A stretch of 46,679 bases of DNA from Paenibacillus camerounensis (GTDB taxonomy: Bacteria; Bacillota; Bacilli; Paenibacillales; Paenibacillaceae): NCBI RefSeq assembly GCF_000723885.1, contig NZ_CCDG010000089.1:1-46679 (forward strand), given 5' to 3'. The translations under genes were made by a program, and so were the position numbers. Positions 17,277 through 24,833 of the stretch are shown piece after piece. The notes beneath the pieces were generated by a model. The model was not told where the DNA came from and did not search any database. It was given only the letters and a program-made list of their open reading frames with translations. How positions within the stretch are numbered: the stretch's first letter is position 1; every line of letters begins with the position of its first letter.

Positions 17277-18350
17277 TTAGCTGTTTTCCAAAATGGTCTG
17301 CAGCGTTGTGCGGTCCAGGCCTTCCACCAGCTTGATCAGCAGCTCCTTGGCCGCCTCATAATCATCGCTGTGAATGACGGAGGAAGCGGTGTGGATGTAG
17401 CGGGAGCAGATGCCGATAACTGCAGATGGTACACCGATACCGCTGGTGTGAACAGCTCCGGCATCCGTTCCGCCCTGGGATACGAAATACTGGTACTTAA
17501 TCTTATGAGTATCTGCTGTATCTTGTACATATTCTATCAGTCCGCGGTGGGTAATCATCGTCGGATCGTAGATACGCAGCAGCGCACCCTGGCCGAGCTG
17601 TCCGAACGCTTGCCGGTCACCGGTCATGTCGGCAGCAGCACTGGCATCCAGCCCGAAGAAAATGTCCGGGTTCAGCAGGTTAGCAGCTGTACGGGCGCCG
17701 CGCAGTCCGGCCTCTTCCTGCACTGTAGCACCTGAATAGACGGTATTAGGCAGCTTTTTACCGTGCAGCGCCTTCACCAGCTCAAGAGCAAGGCCTACAC
17801 CATAGCGGTTGTCCCAGGCTTTTGCCATGATCTTCTTAGGATTGGCAAGCGGAGTAAACGGACAGATTGGCAGGATCTGCTGGCCGGGCTTTACGCCAAA
17901 GCTTTCGGCTTCTTCCTTGCTGTCTGCGCCGATATCAAGGTACATTTTACTGATCTCACCGGTCTTGGTACGCTCTTCCGGGCTAAGCAGATGGATCGGA
18001 GTGCTGCCGACGACTCCGGTAAGCACACGTTCAGGTGTGATAATCTGCAGCCGCTGTGAAGCGACAGCCGAGGCCAGCCAGCCGCCGAGCGGCTGGAAAC
18101 GAATCATTCCGCTGCTTGTAATGCCGGTAACCATAAAGCCCACTTCGTCGAAATGACCGGCAACCATAATCTTTGGCCCGTTCTCCTCGCCGCGCAGCAC
18201 GCCGAACAGGCTGCCAAGCCGGTCCTGCACAAACTCATCTGTATAAGGGGACATGGCGTTTTTGAAGTATGCGCGAAGTTCACGCTCGAAGCCCGGGGCT
18301 GCGGGGAACTCAGTCAGTGTTTTAAATAAATCCATAGTTTCCTGATTCAT
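17277..18350 (-). CDS. M42-family metalloaminopeptidase
   Basis: This 357-residue enzyme has the di-metal set of M42 peptidases: His66 and Asp68 (AGHFDEVG), Asp180 (KAWDNRYGVG), catalytic Glu212 with Glu213 (TVQEEAGLRG), Asp235 (GLDAS) and His320 (RYIHTASS). These enzymes form large tetrahedral particles in the cytosol and trim N-terminal residues from short peptides. Glutamyl aminopeptidase and broad aminopeptidase members exist, and annotations as endoglucanase are misnomers. Start ATG 18350 follows AAAGGAG. The gene is divergent from the spoVA region. Confidence 0.93.
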   Translation of the reverse strand: MNQETMDLFKTLTEFPAAPGFERELRAYFKNAMSPYTDEFVQDRLGSLFGVLRGEENGPKIMVAGHFDEVGFMVTGITSSGMIRFQPLGGWLASAVASQRLQIITPERVLTGVVGSTPIHLLSPEERTKTGEISKMYLDIGADSKEEAESFGVKPGQQILPICPFTPLANPKKIMAKAWDNRYGVGLALELVKALHGKKLPNTVYSGATVQEEAGLRGARTAANLLNPDIFFGLDASAAADMTGDRQAFGQLGQGALLRIYDPTMITHRGLIEYVQDTADTHKIKYQYFVSQGGTDAGAVHTSGIGVPSAVIGICSRYIHTASSVIHSDDYEAAKELLIKLVEGLDRTTLQTILENS

Positions 18351-18523
18351 ACGGATAGCGCTCCTTTTCTTGTCTCAAGTGTTCAAGCTTAACCTATATA
18401 GTATGAACTTCAGCACGCCGCTTGTCTATCTCTAAGGGGACCGGGCGCACACCCGGAGCTGCTCCGCTGAATACCATACAGTAACGGATCTGCAGGCAGG
18501 AGCCGGGAAAGGAAGCGGATAGA

Positions 18524-18694
18524 ATGAAGGGTGCAGGAAGAATTTCCGGACCTTTTACACAGGGTGTTCCCCGTAGAGCGCCTACACGCGGCATGCAGCG
18601 GAGATACCGCAGGCGTTACGGACGGGACAGCGAAACGGTGCTGATACTCGTTTTGTTTATGCTGCTGGTAGTTGTGCTGCTGTTTTTTTCCTGA
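18524..18694 (+). CDS. Short Arg-rich single-pass membrane protein
   Basis: I found this 56-residue frame by eye. ATG 18524 follows AAAGGAAG by seven to eight bases. The N-terminal 36 residues are very basic (RRAPTRGMQRRYRRRYGRD), and the C-terminal 20 are a single hydrophobic helix (ETVLILVLFMLLVVVLLFF) ending Ser-stop, so it would be a tail-anchored type protein with a cationic cytoplasmic part. It precedes the spoVA genes by 137 bases in the same direction. A role in the forespore is possible but rests only on position. The strong hydrophobic/basic composition makes chance less likely, yet it could still be spurious. Confidence 0.6.
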   Translation: MKGAGRISGPFTQGVPRRAPTRGMQRRYRRRYGRDSETVLILVLFMLLVVVLLFFS

Positions 18695-18831
18695 GTATAC
18701 AGGGACATAACAAGGCGGAATATGGTGAACAATAAGGAAAAACTTCTAGGCGAAGAACAACCGCGGGGAAGCGGGCAGCAAAGCTCTCAGAGGCAGCTTC
18801 CCTTCGCACATATTCCAGGAGGTGTCCTATT

Positions 18832-19329
18832 TTGCCGGCAAAAACGAAAAAAAGCGGTGTGAAGCTGCGGCTTGACACCATGACTCCCCAGGACTACGAG
18901 AAGCTGTCGAAGCCGTTTGTCCCTTCAAGGCCTGTGTTCAAAAACTGTATCCGTGCCTTTCTGTCCGGCGGCCTGATCTGTGTGCTGGGACAGGCCATTC
19001 AGGAGGCTTTTATGGCGATCTTCGACATGTCCTCCCGGGAAGCTTCAAGCCCGACGGTAGCCGTCCTGATTCTGCTCTCGGTAATCCTGACCAGCTTCGG
19101 CGTATACGACAAGCTGGCCCAGTGGTGCGGAGCTGGAACAGCCGTGCCTGTTACCGGTTTTGCGAACAGCATGTGCTCCGCAGCACTTGAACACCGTGCT
19201 GAGGGTCTTGTGCTTGGCGTAGGCGGTAATATGTTCAAGCTGGCCGGGTCCGTTATCGTCTTTGGTGTGGTCGCCGCATTTGTGGTCGGCGTAGTTTATG
19301 CCGTTATGGGCTGGGGAGGTACACACTAA
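18832..19329 (+). CDS. spoVAC: Stage V sporulation protein AC
   Basis: TTG 18832 is preceded by AGGAGGTG at seven-base spacing. The 165-residue product has a soluble basic N-terminus and four membrane helices. The conserved loop GAGTAVPVTGFANSMCSAALEH (about 101-122) is characteristic of SpoVAC. In Bacillus it forms part of the inner-membrane channel that moves Ca-dipicolinic acid during spore formation and germination and is mechanosensitive. It is the first of three spoVA genes here. I could not identify a convincing sigma-G promoter upstream. Confidence 0.94.
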   Translation: MPAKTKKSGVKLRLDTMTPQDYEKLSKPFVPSRPVFKNCIRAFLSGGLICVLGQAIQEAFMAIFDMSSREASSPTVAVLILLSVILTSFGVYDKLAQWCGAGTAVPVTGFANSMCSAALEHRAEGLVLGVGGNMFKLAGSVIVFGVVAAFVVGVVYAVMGWGGTH

Positions 19330-19331
19330 TT

Positions 19332-20372
19332 ATGGAGCAGCTTGGCAGCCAGACCTGGAAATTCACCACCCGTCCAGTCATTGTTGGTGCTTCCTCGGTT
19401 GTTGGACCGGAGGAAGGGGAGGGCCCTTTGGCCTCTGACTTTGATTTTATTTATGACTCGCTTGAGATGGGACAGAAAACCTGGGAAAAAGCAGAACGCG
19501 CCTTGTTTGAAAAATCATCCAAGCTGGCGCTGATGAATGCCGGAATCGAACAGGAGCAGCTGGAGTTTTTTGTCGGCGGTGATCTTATGAACCAGATTAT
19601 CAGCAGCTCTTTTGCCGCCCGCAAGCTGGGTGTTCCTTATCTCGGCGTATTCGGTGCCTGCTCCACCTCAATGGAGAGTCTGGCTATTGCCTCAATGATC
19701 GTTGATTCGGGCGGCGGCAAATATGCACTGGCCGGAACCTCAAGCCATAACTGTACAGTGGAGAAGCAATTCCGCTATCCGACAGAATACGGCTCGCAAA
19801 AGCCGCCTACCGCCCAATACACCATTACCGGCTCAGGCTGCGCAGTTGTCGGCCGCAATGACGGCAGTGCACAGGGGCCGCAGGTCCATGTCACATCGGC
19901 AACGATCGGCCGGATTATGGATTTGGGCCTGACAGACCCTTTTAATATGGGGACTGCAATGGCGCCTGCTGCTGCGGATACCATTACCGCCCACTTCCGG
20001 GACACCGGCCTTACACCCGGATATTATGACCTGATTGTAACCGGTGATCTTGCATCAGTAGGTCTGCCGATTGCCAAAGAGCTGCTGGCGGAGGAAGGCA
20101 TCCCGATGGAGCAGACGACCTTTGATGACTGTGGCCTGCTTATTTTTAATCTGGACAAGCAGAAATATGTAATCGCCGGCGGGAGCGGCTGCGGATGCTC
20201 TGCGGTCGTCACATATGGGCATATTCTGAAGCGGATGCGAAAAGGGGAGCTTAAGCGGGTGCTTGTCGTAGCAACCGGAGCACTGCTGTCTCCGCTGTCC
20301 TATCAGCAAGGCGAGAGTATTCCCTGTGTAGCGCATGCTGTAGCTCTTGAGATCGGAGGTGAAGGACAGTGA
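19332..20372 (+). CDS. spoVAD: Stage V sporulation protein AD
   Basis: This 346-residue thiolase-fold protein starts two bases after spoVAC, with GGGGAGG inside the end of that gene. The sequence GVFGACSTSMESLAIAS has the Cys of the thiolase-like site (also seen in SpoVAD although it is not an enzyme), and the C-terminus has GGSGCGCSAVVTYGHIL and GALLSPLSYQQGESIPCVAHAV. SpoVAD binds dipicolinic acid on the outer face of the spore inner membrane. Confidence 0.96.
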   Translation: MEQLGSQTWKFTTRPVIVGASSVVGPEEGEGPLASDFDFIYDSLEMGQKTWEKAERALFEKSSKLALMNAGIEQEQLEFFVGGDLMNQIISSSFAARKLGVPYLGVFGACSTSMESLAIASMIVDSGGGKYALAGTSSHNCTVEKQFRYPTEYGSQKPPTAQYTITGSGCAVVGRNDGSAQGPQVHVTSATIGRIMDLGLTDPFNMGTAMAPAAADTITAHFRDTGLTPGYYDLIVTGDLASVGLPIAKELLAEEGIPMEQTTFDDCGLLIFNLDKQKYVIAGGSGCGCSAVVTYGHILKRMRKGELKRVLVVATGALLSPLSYQQGESIPCVAHAVALEIGGEGQ

Positions 20373-20719
20373 TCTATCTTTGGGCTTTTCTCGTTGGCGG
20401 AGCTATTTGTGTCATCGGCCAGCTGATGTTTGATGTACTCGCTCTTACGCCAGCCCACACGATGAGTACACTCGTAGTGCTCGGGGCCGCTGCCGATGCA
20501 TTCGGACTGTATGATCCGCTTGTGAAATTTGCCGGAGCCGGGGCCAGTGTGCCGATCACAAGCTTCGGTAACTCCCTGGTGCACGGCGCATTGACAGAAC
20601 TGCAGCGCGACGGCTGGGTAGGCGTGGTAACCGGCATATTCGATGTAACGAGTGCCGGGATTTCTTCGGCTATCGTGTTTTCGTTCCTGGCAGCGCTCGT
20701 TGTAAGGCCTAAGGGCTAA
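20369..20719 (+). CDS. spoVAE: Stage V sporulation protein AE (AEb type)
   Basis: GTG 20369 overlaps the spoVAD stop as GTGA, with GGAGGTG upstream. The 116-residue product is an integral membrane protein related to SpoVAC. Its loop GAGASVPITSFGNSLVHGAL mirrors the loop of SpoVAC, as expected for the paralogous channel subunits. With SpoVAC and SpoVAD it makes the minimal C-D-E set; no spoVAA, AB or AF is in the neighbourhood. A terminator follows. Confidence 0.94.
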   Translation: MIYLWAFLVGGAICVIGQLMFDVLALTPAHTMSTLVVLGAAADAFGLYDPLVKFAGAGASVPITSFGNSLVHGALTELQRDGWVGVVTGIFDVTSAGISSAIVFSFLAALVVRPKG

Positions 20720-20754
20720 GTTATCTTCGTTAAAATGAATAAATAAAGTCCGTG

Positions 20755-20778
20755 GACCGCTGAGTAGCGGTCTTTTTT
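20755..20778 (+). terminator. Intrinsic terminator of the spoVA genes
   Basis: GACCGCT (20755-20761) and AGCGGTC (20766-20772) form a 7-bp stem with a 4-base loop, followed by six T. Confidence 0.9.
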
Positions 20779-20800
20779 CATGAAAATAGGTAATTAATCT

Positions 20801-20827
20801 CAAAAAAATGTCGATTATTGCCGATAT
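20801..20827 (+). promoter_or_regulatory. Sigma-D (motility) promoter of the chemoreceptor gene
   Basis: CAAA (20801-20804), a 15-base spacer and GCCGATAT (20820-20827) match the sigma-D consensus TAAA-N15-GCCGATAT with a perfect -10 and one mismatch at -35. Chemoreceptor genes are classic sigma-D targets. The predicted start is about base 20834. Confidence 0.75.
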
Positions 20828-20857
20828 ATAAGGTTGATTGAATGCTTGATATACATA

Positions 20858-22351
20858 ATGACAGGGGACGTGCAGAAGTTGCAAAATCAGCAGAAGGTCG
20901 AATTGTTTTGGAGAAGAAACACAATTATTATGATTATTTTTTGGGCGGTAACAGTGGTGGGCGTAATTCTTGCCTTCCAGACCCCAAAGCTTTGGATTAG
21001 CAGTGCAGTAGCCGTGCCGCTCGCTGCTGCACTTACCCTCTTTAACAGCCGGCGGAAGGGTGTGCTGGTGATACCCTGGATCATTACAGGAATTCTAACA
21101 TTTATGGCGTTTTACTTAACACTCGGCACTTTGAACAGCTTGGTAGTGCTGCTGTTATGCTCGCTGCTCCTGCTCTATCCGCATTATAAATACTATGCGG
21201 CCGCTTCCGGAATAAGTGCAGTTCACATTCTGGTCCAGCTGATCGGCGGAGCTGAGGTTTCGGGTGAAGAGAGCAGAATGCTTACCTATTTTGCCGGATT
21301 AGGCCTGTACCTTATTATCAGTATTATACTGCTTGTCGTTTCGTACCTGAATGAGAAGCTGCAGCGCCAGAGCTATGAGCAGCGCCGGCAGGTCGAAGCT
21401 TCCGGTGAACAGGTACAGTATCTGCTTGAACGGGTGAAATCAGCTGTTGACGGCCTTTATGATTTCACCGGCAGCTTCAAGGTGGAAGTCGAAATGGCTG
21501 GAGCAATTACCAATGAGGTGGCAATCGGCTTTCAGGAGGTATCCAAGGGAATCGAATATCAGGCAAGCAGCATCGGGGAAATTACCGAAGCTGTCTCAGT
21601 CTCCGACCGTCATATTCAGGACGTAGCGGGATATTCTCAGGAGATGAAGAAGCTGTCGGCAGAAACTGCAGCAGTTAGTGAAGAAGGCAGCGGCAACATC
21701 TCCCTGCTGGCCGGGCAGTTCTCCGAGCTCAGGGAGATGATGGAGCAGACCTCGGGCCAGATGCAGGAGTTCAGCCGGCGCAGCCAGGATATCCATGAAA
21801 TGCTGGAGGGCATTACGCAAATATCCAGACAGACAAATCTGCTGGCCCTAAATGCATCAATCGAAGCAGCGCGTGCAGGCGAGCACGGACGCGGGTTCGC
21901 AGTGGTTGCCGGTGAGGTGCGCAAGCTGGCCGAGGATTCGGGTAAAACAGCGGATTCGATCAGCGGGGTTATCGGCAGCCTGAGACAGCAGACAGACTCG
22001 CTGAGCGACCAGTTTGTACAGAGCGTCGGTATCCTGCAGACAGGCAGTGAATCGGTGCAGCGCACCGAGGCTGTCTTCCGTTCCATACTGCTGAACGCAC
22101 ATAAGGTGCTGGAGCAGGCGGGAGAGGTCGAGCAGAGCTCGGCAGGCATGAAGCAGTTCTCGGAGAAAATTGTTAGTGAGATAACCGAATTCTCAAGTGT
22201 CACGGAGCAGTCCAGTGCCGCAACTGAAGAAATTCTGGCCGGAGTCGAGGAGCAGCGCACGATGACCGGCAATATGATAGACAGCTTCAAGCAGCTGGAA
22301 GGCCTGATCGTCAGCCTGAATGAGCTGGTGAATGATCATAGGCAGGGATAG
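20858..22351 (+). CDS. Methyl-accepting chemotaxis-like receptor with membrane-only sensor
   Basis: The product is 497 residues from ATG 20858; TTG 20879, ten bases after AGGGGA, is an equally possible start. Earlier starts would precede the predicted transcript start. Residues 20-170 contain about six hydrophobic helices with very short loops and no extracytoplasmic sensor domain or HAMP linker. The rest is a long coiled-coil signalling domain whose hairpin tip (about 326-360) reads QTNLLALNASIEAARAGEHG then RGFAVVAGEVRKLAEDS, the CheA/CheW contact of MCPs. It should sense something within or across the membrane and signal to the flagellar motor or another CheA pathway. Confidence 0.9.
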   Translation: MTGDVQKLQNQQKVELFWRRNTIIMIIFWAVTVVGVILAFQTPKLWISSAVAVPLAAALTLFNSRRKGVLVIPWIITGILTFMAFYLTLGTLNSLVVLLLCSLLLLYPHYKYYAAASGISAVHILVQLIGGAEVSGEESRMLTYFAGLGLYLIISIILLVVSYLNEKLQRQSYEQRRQVEASGEQVQYLLERVKSAVDGLYDFTGSFKVEVEMAGAITNEVAIGFQEVSKGIEYQASSIGEITEAVSVSDRHIQDVAGYSQEMKKLSAETAAVSEEGSGNISLLAGQFSELREMMEQTSGQMQEFSRRSQDIHEMLEGITQISRQTNLLALNASIEAARAGEHGRGFAVVAGEVRKLAEDSGKTADSISGVIGSLRQQTDSLSDQFVQSVGILQTGSESVQRTEAVFRSILLNAHKVLEQAGEVEQSSAGMKQFSEKIVSEITEFSSVTEQSSAATEEILAGVEEQRTMTGNMIDSFKQLEGLIVSLNELVNDHRQG

Positions 22352-22372
22352 AGGATTAGAGGGATAGGCGTT

Positions 22373-22424
22373 AACAAGCAGCGCGGCGGTTCTTCCACGC
22401 AGGAGGACGGCAGCGCTGCTTGTT
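22373..22424 (+). other. Long hairpin after the chemoreceptor gene
   Basis: AACAAGCAGCGC (22373-22384) is perfectly complementary to GCGCTGCTTGTT (22413-22424), with a 28-base loop. No clean T-run follows (CGCTTTGCGG), so it may be a weak terminator or a 3' stability element. The rest of 22352-22626 contains TATAAT-like hexamers (22568-22573) that may be the -10 of the next operon, without a good -35. Confidence 0.55.
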
Positions 22425-22626
22425 CGCTTTGCGGTGTGTTTATGAACGAGCTTTTATATTTGTGATTTCTTACAAGAATCGAGCGGAACCGCTTCTGTCC
22501 TTTGTATAAAAGGCTATATGTTTGGTGACCGGCAATTTCAAAGTCTTCAATAATGTACTTTGGGTCCTATAATCATGTAAAATATAATTATTACTGCTTA
22601 TTCTGACATAGGAGGTCTAATCATAT

Positions 22627-23583
22627 ATGCCCGTACGTCAAGAATCCACACAAATTATGAAGGCTGTTCGCTCTAATCTGGAATCCTGTATACTTGGAAA
22701 AAGCTTTGAAATAGAATTGCTGCTCACAGCACTTCTGGCCGGGGGACATGTCCTGATCGAGGATGTTCCGGGAACCGGAAAAACCCAGCTGATACGGGCA
22801 TTATCACGGTCAATGTCGGGTGACTACCGGCGGATCCAGTGTAATCCGGATATTCTGCCGAGTGATATCACCGGGGTGTCCGTTTATCATCCGCGTGATG
22901 AAATGTTCTATTTCCGGCCGGGGCCGGTAATGACTAATATTCTGCTCGCCGACGAGATTAACCGGGCGACGACAAAGACACAATCAGCACTGCTTGAGGT
23001 GATGGAGGAACGGAATGTGACAGTAGACGGTGAGACCTATCCGCTTCCGCATCCCTTCATGCTCTGTGCTACACAGAACCCGATTGATTTCGAAGGAACC
23101 TATACACTGCCTGAAGCCCAGCTTGACCGCTTTATGCTGCGGATCAGCCTCGGCTATCCGGACAGCGAGACCGAGAGGAATCTGCTGCTCAGCCATCAGG
23201 CGGGCCAGCCGGTGGACAAGCTGGCTCCCGTTACAGGCATGGAGCAGATTGCAGCCATCCAGGAGGAAATCCGCGAAGTGTATATCAGTGAACCGGTGCT
23301 GGGCTACCTGCTGGATATTGTCCGCCAGACAAGAGAGCATCCGCTGGTGCTCCTGGGGGCAAGCCCGCGGGCTTCGCTGTCCTTTATGATGGCCTGTAAG
23401 GCATATGCGTTCCTGCAGGAACGTGATTATGTTCTGCCTGATGATGTGAAGATCCTCACGCCCTATGCCCTGGGGCACCGTATTATTCTGCGTCCGGAAT
23501 CGCGGCTGGATAATGTCAGCGTGGAATCCCTGCTCGTCAAGCTGCTGCAGAGCATCCATGTGCCCGTTACTATGAGGCAATAG
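22627..23583 (+). CDS. MoxR-family AAA+ ATPase
   Basis: This 318-residue AAA+ protein has Walker A PGTGKT (48-53), Walker B LLADEINRA (106-114), sensor 1 CATQNPIDFEGTY, and the MoxR-specific GASPRASL in the lid. MoxR ATPases act as chaperones that mature or regulate partner proteins with VWA-type folds. The next two genes encode a DUF58 protein and a transglutaminase-like membrane protein, the standard MoxR-DUF58-TgpA grouping. Start ATG 22627 follows GGAGG. The physiological process is not known; envelope integrity is the usual suggestion. Confidence 0.93.
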   Translation: MPVRQESTQIMKAVRSNLESCILGKSFEIELLLTALLAGGHVLIEDVPGTGKTQLIRALSRSMSGDYRRIQCNPDILPSDITGVSVYHPRDEMFYFRPGPVMTNILLADEINRATTKTQSALLEVMEERNVTVDGETYPLPHPFMLCATQNPIDFEGTYTLPEAQLDRFMLRISLGYPDSETERNLLLSHQAGQPVDKLAPVTGMEQIAAIQEEIREVYISEPVLGYLLDIVRQTREHPLVLLGASPRASLSFMMACKAYAFLQERDYVLPDDVKILTPYALGHRIILRPESRLDNVSVESLLVKLLQSIHVPVTMRQ

Positions 23584-23585
23584 CG

Positions 23586-24833
23586 ATGAAGAGCTATCTG
23601 TCCGGAGTGGCAGCAGGCATCCAGCCGCGCAAGTTCGCCGGCATACTCGCGATTTGGGCTGTTACGCTCCTATATGTGCTGTTTCAGGGCGGCAAAACAT
23701 CATTCATGCTGTTTATTATGGTCTCAGTGCTCATCCTTTATTTAATCATCGGTACTCTTGGCGGAGTACGGAGGGCCAAGGGCACCCGCAGCCTCTATTC
23801 GGAGCAGGATAAGCCGGAGCTGCTCTATGCCGGCGGATATCTGCGTGTGAAGCTGCAGGTGAACATACCGGGGTTTCTGCCGCTGCCTTACGTAGTTGTC
23901 AGGGAAATTCTTAAGCGGCACAACGGTGAGTCGTGGGTGTTCGAAGAAAGTATGATTCCGAGCCTGAGAGGGCACGGTGAGCTGCAGTTTCAGACCCCTA
24001 TGCTTGAGCGCGGCAGCTACAGCTTTGAGCGCACGGATATTCTTGCTGAAGATATTTTCGGGCTGGTGGAGCATAAAGGGACCTTTAAGGCGGAAGGGCA
24101 GTTCCGTGTACTCCCGCGGGCCGTCTTCGTTCCGCGCTGGCAGCTGTATGAACGCAGGTCACGGCTCGCCGGACTGCAGACCTCGCTTGCTCATTCACGG
24201 CGTGAAACTACACAGATCAACGGGGTCCGCGACTATGTGTACGGTGACCGTTTAACCCGTATTCACTGGAATGCTACGGCCAAAACAGGCCAGTGGAAGT
24301 CCAAAGAATTCGAGCATGAATCAGTCCCCAAGACGGTACTCGTCCTCGACGGCAGTGCTGCGGCATACGGCAGCTCCAACCAGTTTGAGCTGGCCGTATC
24401 CGTTGCTGCCTCCTTACTCGGCTATGGTATCCGTGACAGGATCGGCATCGGCCTGTGCTGTCTGGACCGGACCACCAAAGTCTTCGTTCCCGCTGAGAGC
24501 GCTGCTGAACGGCACAAGATGATTCAATATCTGATAGATATTAATGCGGAAGGCAGCGGACCGCTGGTCCCAAGGCTGGAAAAGAGCCACCGGATGTTTC
24601 CTAAGGGCGCCTATTTTGTTCTGATCAGCCCGCAGAGCGGCCAGCCGGTGCTGGATACCCTGCGCTGGGCGGAGAGCCGGGGAATGACACCTGCCCATAT
24701 CCAGGTGCTGAATCCCGCAGCGGCAAGCGGTGCCAGAGAGTGGGCCGGTGTGCTGAGATCACGCGGCATCACAGGCTACAGTGTCAACTCCCTGCAGGAG
24801 CTGCCCGCAGTGCTGGGAGGTGATGCAGTATGA
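23586..24833 (+). CDS. DUF58-domain membrane protein
   Basis: This 415-residue protein has two N-terminal membrane helices (about 17-34 and 37-55), a beta-rich segment, and the DUF58 signature GVRDYVYGDRLTRIHWNATA followed by TVLVLDGS, the start of a VWA-like fold. The start is two bases after the moxR-like stop and the end overlaps the next gene by four bases (ATGA), so the three genes are translationally coupled. DUF58 proteins are the presumed clients of MoxR ATPases. Confidence 0.92.
   Translation: MKSYLSGVAAGIQPRKFAGILAIWAVTLLYVLFQGGKTSFMLFIMVSVLILYLIIGTLGGVRRAKGTRSLYSEQDKPELLYAGGYLRVKLQVNIPGFLPLPYVVVREILKRHNGESWVFEESMIPSLRGHGELQFQTPMLERGSYSFERTDILAEDIFGLVEHKGTFKAEGQFRVLPRAVFVPRWQLYERRSRLAGLQTSLAHSRRETTQINGVRDYVYGDRLTRIHWNATAKTGQWKSKEFEHESVPKTVLVLDGSAAAYGSSNQFELAVSVAASLLGYGIRDRIGIGLCCLDRTTKVFVPAESAAERHKMIQYLIDINAEGSGPLVPRLEKSHRMFPKGAYFVLISPQSGQPVLDTLRWAESRGMTPAHIQVLNPAAASGAREWAGVLRSRGITGYSVNSLQELPAVLGGDAV

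Noticed and set aside
18400..18520. Sigma-G promoter for the spoVA region
   Set aside because: GTATG and TGAATA hexamers occur, but no CATWHTA-like -10 lies at the right distance, so I do not call it.
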